Position numbers and translations under genes: made by a program. This document shows, piece by piece, positions 6,491 through 10,708 of a stretch of 10,708 nucleotides of DNA. The notes beneath the pieces are model-generated. The model searched no databases. It was not told the origin of the DNA and saw only the letters and a program-made list of their open reading frames with translations. Origin of the DNA: Clostridiales bacterium (lineage in GTDB: Bacteria; Bacillota; Clostridia; Saccharofermentanales; Saccharofermentanaceae); NCBI GenBank assembly GCA_003543635.1, contig DNAE01000225.1, positions 203 to 10,910 on the forward strand, read 5' to 3'. Positions within the stretch are counted from its first letter, which is position 1. The number at the start of each line of letters is the position of its first letter.

Positions 6491-6517
6491 CAATAACCTA
6501 AACAGGAGGAAAAGAGA

Positions 6518-7144
6518 ATGAAATTCATCATTGGCAAGAAATCCGGCATGACACAGCTCTTCGATGAGAACGGCAATGTTATTCCGGCAACCGTTATCGA
6601 AGTAGAGCCCATGTACGTGCTCCAGAACAAGACGGTTGAGAACGACGGCTACAAGGCTGTCAAGGTAGCTACGGGCTCCATCAGAGAGAAGCTCGTAAAC
6701 AAGCCCGATAAGGGACAGTTCAAGAAGGCTGACGTTGAGCCTAAGCGCGTTATCCGCGAGTTCAGGACAGAGGAGGATTTCTCCCTCGGTCAGGAGATCA
6801 AGGTATCGGATATGTTCGCAGTAGGCGATAAGGTTGACGTTTCCGGTGTATCCAAAGGTAAGGGATATGCAGGTAACATCAAGCGTCACGGTCAGAAGGG
6901 CGGACCTTCCGGCCACGGTTCCATGTACCACAGAAGAGTCGGTTCCATGGGCGCCAACTCCACACCTGCACGTGTACTTCCCGGCAAGAAGATGCCCGGA
7001 CACATGGGTGCGGTAAATTGCACAGTTCAGAACCTGAGCGTCGTTATGGTTGACGGCGACAGAGGAATCCTCGTCATCAGAGGAGCGATTCCCGGTCCTA
7101 AGGGCGGTCTCGTAACAGTTGAGACTTCCGTTAAGGCGAACTAA
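6518..7144 (+). CDS. rplC: Large subunit ribosomal protein L3 (uL3)
   Basis: A 208-residue protein, the usual length. The signature region is intact: [35 protein letters not shown] and K-K-M-P-G-H-M-G. L3 is an early assembly protein of the 50S subunit, and its extended loop reaches towards the peptidyl transferase centre. The ATG is preceded by a strong AGGAGG (6504-6509) with eight bases of spacing, just downstream of hairpin 2. It is second in the S10 operon and 20 bases separate it from rplD. Confidence 0.98.
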   Translation: MKFIIGKKSGMTQLFDENGNVIPATVIEVEPMYVLQNKTVENDGYKAVKVATGSIREKLVNKPDKGQFKKADVEPKRVIREFRTEEDFSLGQEIKVSDMFAVGDKVDVSGVSKGKGYAGNIKRHGQKGGPSGHGSMYHRRVGSMGANSTPARVLPGKKMPGHMGAVNCTVQNLSVVMVDGDRGILVIRGAIPGPKGGLVTVETSVKAN

Positions 7145-7164
7145 TAGGACGGGAGGAGAAGATA

Positions 7165-7785
7165 ATGGCTAAATTAGATATCTACAATCTTAGCGGTGCC
7201 GTTACCGGTTCGATCGATGTTTCTGACGATATCTTCGGCATAGAGCCGAACCAGTATGCAATTGCTGCTGTCATCAGAAACCAGCTCGCTAACCGTCGTC
7301 AGGGCACTTCAAGCACAAAGACAAGAAGCGAAGTAAGAGGCGGCGGTAAGCGCCCCTACAGACAGAAGGGAACAGGTCGTGCCCGTCACGGTTCCACAAG
7401 ATCCGCACAGTACGTCGGCGGCGGCATAATCTTTGGCCCCAAGCCCAGGGATTACAGCTACACGGTTCCCAAGAAGATCAAGAGACTTGCAATGAAGTCC
7501 GCACTTTCTTCCAAGTTCGCTGACAAGAAGATCATCGTTGTTGACGATCTTGACCTCGGTGAGATCAAGACAGCAAAGATGGCTGAGGCTCTTAAGGCTC
7601 TCGGAACAAACAACGCTCTCGTTGTTATGGATGAGAAGAACGATAACGTCATCCTTTCTTCCAGGAACCTTCCCGATGTCAAGACAGCTCTTGTAAACAC
7701 TATCAATGTTTTCGATATCCTTAAGTACGACAGCTTCCTGGTTTCCAAGGCTGCTGTTGAGAAGATTCAGGAGGTGTATGTATGA
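7165..7785 (+). CDS. rplD: Large subunit ribosomal protein L4 (uL4)
   Basis: A 206-residue protein, normal for L4. It shows the conserved long-loop sequence with R-G-G-G-K-R-P-Y-R-Q-K-G-T-G-R-A-R-H-G (about 58-76), which lines the nascent-peptide tunnel near L22 and is where macrolide-resistance mutations arise in other bacteria. The P-R-D-Y-S-Y-x-V-P-K-K segment follows. In E. coli L4 is the autogenous repressor of the S10 operon; whether it acts on this leader is unknown but is the obvious hypothesis. GGGAGGAGA at 7151-7159 is its Shine-Dalgarno. The TGA overlaps the rplW start by four bases (ATGA), implying coupled translation. Confidence 0.98.
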   Translation: MAKLDIYNLSGAVTGSIDVSDDIFGIEPNQYAIAAVIRNQLANRRQGTSSTKTRSEVRGGGKRPYRQKGTGRARHGSTRSAQYVGGGIIFGPKPRDYSYTVPKKIKRLAMKSALSSKFADKKIIVVDDLDLGEIKTAKMAEALKALGTNNALVVMDEKNDNVILSSRNLPDVKTALVNTINVFDILKYDSFLVSKAAVEKIQEVYV

Positions 7786-8138
7786 CAAAGGCACCGCAGG
7801 ACATCATTCTCGCACCCGTTATCACGGAGAAATCCGCAGGCGAGATCGCTGACGGCAAGTACACATTCAAGGTTGCCGTTTCAGCAACAAAGACAGATGT
7901 AAGGAATGCTGTTGAGAAGCTCTTCAACGTTAAGGTAGTTTCCGTTAACACGACAAACTATGACGGCAAGCTCAAGAGACAGCGTTATCAGCTCGGTAGA
8001 ACACCTGCTTTCAAGAAGGCTGTTGTCACCATCGACACAGAGGGCAAGGAAGCAACATATCTTGCTAAGGGCGGTAAGTCCACTAAGGTTTCCGCTAAGT
8101 ACAAGACTTCTATCGAAGAGTTTGGATTCGGCCAGTAA
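7782..8138 (+). CDS. rplW: Large subunit ribosomal protein L23 (uL23), with extra C-terminal segment
   Basis: A 118-residue protein against about 95-100 in most bacteria. The core is clear: I-L-A-P-V-I-T-E-K-S (9-18), K-Y-T-F-K-V (26-31), A-T-K-T-D-V-R-N-A-V-E-K-L-F-N-V-K-V (35-52) and G-R-T-P-A-F-K-K-A-V-V-T (72-83). L23 lies at the rim of the peptide exit tunnel, where trigger factor and SRP dock. The extra residues (about 86-109, Lys/Gly/Thr/Ser-rich) come just before the last strand, since the end I-E-E-F-G-F-G-Q resembles the usual C-terminus. AGGAGG (7769-7774) lies seven bases before ATG 7782, inside the end of rplD. No frameshift is suggested. Confidence 0.97.
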   Translation: MTKAPQDIILAPVITEKSAGEIADGKYTFKVAVSATKTDVRNAVEKLFNVKVVSVNTTNYDGKLKRQRYQLGRTPAFKKAVVTIDTEGKEATYLAKGGKSTKVSAKYKTSIEEFGFGQ

Positions 8139-8163
8139 GGTCAGAAAAGGAGTGTGAATTAAT

Positions 8164-8994
8164 ATGGCAGTTAAATCATTTAACCCTACTTCACCGGCTG
8201 TCAGACAGATGACAGTTACAGACTATTCCGTCCTTACAAAGAAGGAGCCCGAGAAGTCCCTTCTTAAGACCGGAAAGAAGCATGCAGGCCGTAACTCCTA
8301 TGGACGTATCACAGTACGTCACCAGGGCGGCGGAAACAGAAAGAAGATCCGTGTGATCGACTGGAAGAGAACAAAGGACGATGTACCCGCAACAGTTAAG
8401 GCTATCGAGTACGATCCCAACAGAACGGCTTTCATCGCTCTTATCCAGTACATCGACGGTTCCAAGTCCTATATCCTTGCTCCCAACGGACTCAAGGTCG
8501 GACACAAGATCTTAAGCGGTGAGAACGTGGATATCCTTCCCGGTAATGTTCTTCCTATCTCGAGCATTCCCGTTGGTACGGTTATCTGCTGCATCGAGCT
8601 CAAGCCCGGTAAGGGTGCTCAGATGGTAAGAACAGCAGGTTCTTCCGCACAGCTCATGGCTAAGGAGGGCGATTACGCTCAGGTAAGACTTCCCTCCGGC
8701 GAAGTTCGTATGGTCTCCGTTAAGTGCCGTGCAATGATCGGTGAGATCGGTAACTCCGAGCACGAGAACGTCAACCTCGGTAAGGCAGGACGTAAGCGTC
8801 ACCTGGGCGTTCGTCCCTCCGTACGAGGCGTTGTCATGAACCCCAACGATCACCCTCATGGTGGTGGTGAAGGTAAGTCCCCCATCGGTCTTCCCGGCCC
8901 TGTTACTCCTTGGGGTGTTCCTACACTTGGTAAGAAGACAAGGAACAAGAAGAAGCAGTCCGGTAAGTACATCGTTAAGAGCAGAAAGGGTTAA
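8164..8994 (+). CDS. rplB: Large subunit ribosomal protein L2 (uL2)
   Basis: A 276-residue protein, the standard length. It opens with [11 protein letters not shown] and ends with a basic tail. The [14 protein letters not shown] block (225-238) is conserved, and the histidine linked in E. coli to peptidyl-transferase-related function falls at the same number, H229. L2 binds 23S rRNA and supports subunit association and tRNA binding. AAAAGGAG at 8145-8152 lies 11 bases before the ATG. The TAA stop (8992-8994) overlaps the rpsS Shine-Dalgarno, which is economical packing. No anomalies. Confidence 0.99.
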   Translation: MAVKSFNPTSPAVRQMTVTDYSVLTKKEPEKSLLKTGKKHAGRNSYGRITVRHQGGGNRKKIRVIDWKRTKDDVPATVKAIEYDPNRTAFIALIQYIDGSKSYILAPNGLKVGHKILSGENVDILPGNVLPISSIPVGTVICCIELKPGKGAQMVRTAGSSAQLMAKEGDYAQVRLPSGEVRMVSVKCRAMIGEIGNSEHENVNLGKAGRKRHLGVRPSVRGVVMNPNDHPHGGGEGKSPIGLPGPVTPWGVPTLGKKTRNKKKQSGKYIVKSRKG

Positions 8995-9006
8995 GGAGGA
9001 GAATAG

Positions 9007-9285
9007 ATGAGCAGATCTACAAAGAAGGGCTATTTTGTACAAGACGCCCTCATGAAGAAAATAACGGCTTTGAATGAAGCAAATGACAAGAAGATCGTTC
9101 AGACTTGGTCCCGTTCTTCTACCATCTATCCTGAATTCGTAGGCCACACTATCGCGGTATATGACGGTCACAAGCATGTGCCTGTATACATTACCGAGGA
9201 TATGATCGGACACAAGCTCGGTGAGTTCGCTCCCACGAGAAAGTTCGGCGGTCATGTCGGCGACAAGGCTGCGGGCAGAGGCTGA
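9007..9285 (+). CDS. rpsS: Small subunit ribosomal protein S19 (uS19)
   Basis: A 92-residue protein, the usual length. It carries the family signature: [37 protein letters not shown] and [17 protein letters not shown]19 sits in the 30S head beside S13 and contacts the A-site region and the inter-subunit bridge. AAGGAGG (8993-8999) precedes the ATG by seven bases. The TGA is followed almost at once by the rplV ribosome-binding site. Confidence 0.99.
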   Translation: MSRSTKKGYFVQDALMKKITALNEANDKKIVQTWSRSSTIYPEFVGHTIAVYDGHKHVPVYITEDMIGHKLGEFAPTRKFGGHVGDKAAGRG

Positions 9286-9286
9286 T

Positions 9287-9293
9287 AAGGAGG
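9287..9293 (+). promoter_or_regulatory. Shine-Dalgarno AAGGAGG fixing the rplV GTG start
   Basis: A perfect AAGGAGG seven bases before GTG 9301 shows that translation begins there. No ATG or GTG exists in frame until well inside the conserved core; the only internal alternative is a TTG at 9316 without its own site. The N-terminal extension of L22 is therefore real. Confidence 0.9.
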
Positions 9294-9300
9294 AACAATC

Positions 9301-9777
9301 GTGGAAAAGATCATTTTGAACAAAGAAAATATCGAGAAGAACCGCGAGGAGATTCTCAAGGCTTATGCGGCTCCTTCCAAGAAGAGCAACAGGCTCCCCG
9401 TTCCCACTAAGAAGCAGAGGAAGCTCCTCGGCATCGGCAAGGATCAGGGTATCGCCACAGCCAAGTATGTCCGCATAACACCCAGGAAGGTAAAGATCGT
9501 TGCCGATCTTATCAAGGGTCAGTCCCTTGACGACGCATATGCGATCCTTATGTACACACAGAAGGCTGCTTCCCCCGTATTGACGAAGCTGCTTAAGTCC
9601 GCCGAGGCTAACGCCGTTAACAACAACGGCCTCAGCAGAGGAGATCTTTATGTAGCAGACGCGATCGCTAACCCCGGTCCGATCCTTAAGAGGTTCATTC
9701 CCAGGGCTAGAGGTTCAGCCAACAGAATCAACAAGAGAACAAGCCATGTTACGGTTGTTCTCAAGGAAAGAGTATAA
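9301..9777 (+). CDS. rplV: Large subunit ribosomal protein L22 (uL22), with N-terminal extension
   Basis: A 158-residue protein against about 110-115 usually. The canonical core starts near residue 52: A-T-A-K-Y-V-R-I-T-P-R-K-V-K-I-V-A-D-L-I-K-G, then A-E-A-N-A and the tunnel-lining hairpin with P-I-L-K-R-F-I-P-R-A-R-G and K-R-T-S-H-V-T-V-V. The first 50 residues are extra: a charged, probably helical part (about 1-22), then a Lys/Pro-rich stretch (P-S-K-K-S-N-R-L-P-V-P-T-K-K). L22 spans the large subunit; its globular part is on the surface by the exit tunnel and its hairpin lines the tunnel. The start is GTG with a perfect Shine-Dalgarno. The TAA overlaps the rpsC site. Confidence 0.97.
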   Translation: MEKIILNKENIEKNREEILKAYAAPSKKSNRLPVPTKKQRKLLGIGKDQGIATAKYVRITPRKVKIVADLIKGQSLDDAYAILMYTQKAASPVLTKLLKSAEANAVNNNGLSRGDLYVADAIANPGPILKRFIPRARGSANRINKRTSHVTVVLKERV

Positions 9778-9789
9778 GGAGGATATCGC

Positions 9790-10515
9790 ATGGGTCAGAA
9801 AGTAAACCCTCATGGTTTAAGAGTAGGCGTTATCAAGGAATGGGATACTCGTTGGTATGCCGACAAGAAGACATTCAGTGATTTCCTTGTCGAGGATAAG
9901 CAGATCCGTGACTTCATCATGAAGCAGGCGGACGTTATCATCAAGAACGCCAGCAAGAATTCCAAGAAGCCCATCGACGAGAGCCGCAAGAATGTTGCAG
10001 GTATCTCTACGATCGCCATCGAGCGTAAGGGCGCAGAAAAGACAACAGTTTCTCTGCACGTTGCAAGACCCGGTCTTGTTATCGGATCTAAGGGTGCAGG
10101 TATCGAGGCTCTCACAAAGGCTCTCTCCAAGAAGTTCGGTAAGGAGTTCAAGGTAGAGGTCAAGGAGATCAAGAACATCGATTCCAACGCTCAGCTCGTT
10201 GCAGAGAACATCGCTTCTCAGCTTGAGAATCGTATCAGCTTCCGTCGTGCTATGAAGAAGGCCATGTCTTCCGCTATGAAGCAGGGCATCAAGGGTATCA
10301 AGACGATGTGCTCCGGCCGTTTGGGCGGTGCCGAGATCGCAAGATCCGAGACATATCACGAGGGCACGATCCCGTTGCAGACACTTCGTGCCGACATCGA
10401 CTACGGTTTTGCAGAGGCAAACACGACATACGGTCGTATCGGTGTAAAGGTTTGGATCTACAATGGTGAGATCCTTCCCGAGAAGAAGGTCGCTAAGGAA
10501 GGAGGAGAGAACTGA
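9790..10515 (+). CDS. rpsC: Small subunit ribosomal protein S3 (uS3), with N-domain insertion
   Basis: A 241-residue protein, slightly longer than the usual 217-233. It begins [13 protein letters not shown] and contains the type II KH domain with the G-S-K-G loop (99-102), then the C-terminal domain with [19 protein letters not shown] and G-V-K-V-W-I-Y. S3 lines the mRNA entry channel and takes part in mRNA unwinding. Compared with E. coli S3 there are about 20 extra residues at about 46-67 (Asn/Lys/Ser-rich), between the R-D-F-I-M-K helix and the [10 protein letters not shown] strand. AAGGAGG (9776-9782) lies seven bases before the ATG. The TGA overlaps the rplP ATG by one base. Confidence 0.98.
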   Translation: MGQKVNPHGLRVGVIKEWDTRWYADKKTFSDFLVEDKQIRDFIMKQADVIIKNASKNSKKPIDESRKNVAGISTIAIERKGAEKTTVSLHVARPGLVIGSKGAGIEALTKALSKKFGKEFKVEVKEIKNIDSNAQLVAENIASQLENRISFRRAMKKAMSSAMKQGIKGIKTMCSGRLGGAEIARSETYHEGTIPLQTLRADIDYGFAEANTTYGRIGVKVWIYNGEILPEKKVAKEGGEN

Positions 10516-10708
10516 TGTTACTTCCTAAGAGAGTTAAGCACAGAAAGCAGCACAGGGGCCGTCTCACAGGTAAGGCTACCAGAGGTAACAAGGTAGTTTA
10601 CGGAGATTACGGCATCATCGCTACAGAGCCTTGCTGGATCAGATCTAACCAGATCGAGGCTGCCCGTATCGCAATCAACAGATACGTTAAGAGAGGCGGT
10701 AAGGTCTG
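10515..10708 (+). CDS. rplP: Large subunit ribosomal protein L16 (uL16), 3' end outside window
   Basis: The first 64 residues are visible before the window ends. They begin [17 protein letters not shown] and continue with the conserved [13 protein letters not shown] and [19 protein letters not shown] segments, which is clear L16. L16 sits near the A site and peptidyl transferase centre of the 50S subunit. The ATG shares its A with the TGA stop of rpsC (TGATG), and GGAGG (10501-10505) lies within the end of rpsC, so the two are probably translationally coupled. The position matches the standard S10 operon order; rpmC would be expected next. Confidence 0.97.
   Translation, partial: MLLPKRVKHRKQHRGRLTGKATRGNKVVYGDYGIIATEPCWIRSNQIEAARIAINRYVKRGGKV

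Noticed and set aside
6431-7003. Antisense open frame (190 codons) opposite rplC
   Set aside because: A shadow of rplC. It would also read through both spacer hairpins, and no protein family was recognised.
8512-9255. Long antisense open frame (247 codons) opposite rplB and rpsS
   Set aside because: It runs across two certain ribosomal genes, spans their junction and resembles no family. Open antisense frames are expected opposite strongly biased codon use.
9817-10359. Antisense open frame (180 codons) opposite rpsC
   Set aside because: It lies wholly within rpsC, has Leu/Asp-rich composition typical of a shadow frame and shows no recognisable motif.
1-10708. CRISPR array, tRNA or rRNA gene, insertion sequence or att site
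   Set aside because: No regularly spaced repeats, tRNA-like folds, transposase frames or terminal inverted repeats were seen.

Overview
The window is about 10.7 kb of bacterial DNA of moderate GC content, with every gene on the + strand and packed tightly. Strong AAGGAGG-type Shine-Dalgarno sites, frequent stop/start overlaps, AGA/AGG arginine codons and the gene content (ftsEX with a CwlO/PcsB-like hydrolase, hslO, a zinc-ribbon membrane protein and the S10 ribosomal protein operon) point to Bacillota, most likely class Clostridia. I cannot name the family. Nothing suggests a plasmid, phage or other mobile element.

Left block (1-2663), cell-wall hydrolysis at division or elongation. The 3' end of a gene that is probably ftsE (an acidic, proline/glutamate-rich tail) is followed directly by ftsX. 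ftsX overlaps a secreted coiled-coil M23 endopeptidase of the PcsB/CwlO N-domain type. FtsEX is the membrane ABC-like complex that activates such hydrolases, so the three genes form one functional unit.

Middle block (2663-5748). A class I SAM methyltransferase overlaps the hydrolase stop codon and is followed at once by hslO (Hsp33, redox-regulated chaperone). After a 64-bp gap with a plausible promoter comes a gene for a protein with two N-terminal zinc ribbons and two membrane segments, function unknown.

Intergenic 5749-6109 (361 bp). This holds a near-consensus sigma-A promoter (TTGTCA, 17 bp, TATAAT) with an A/T-rich UP-like tract, then a leader of about 275 nt that can form several stable hairpins and ends in a strong Shine-Dalgarno. 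No known riboswitch class was recognised. It is the best candidate in the window for an undescribed regulatory element.

Right block (6110-10708), the S10 operon in the canonical order rpsJ-rplC-rplD-rplW-rplB-rpsS-rplV-rpsC-rplP, the last cut by the window edge. The rpsJ-rplC spacer carries two further perfect hairpins. Most of these proteins are ordinary, but three depart from the usual size: L23 has about 20 extra residues before its last strand, L22 has an N-terminal extension of about 50 residues, and S3 has an insertion of about 20 residues in its N-terminal domain. No exotic defence or mobile system was found. The notable signals are the leader RNA, the modified ribosomal proteins, the tail of the probable FtsE and the zinc-ribbon membrane protein.
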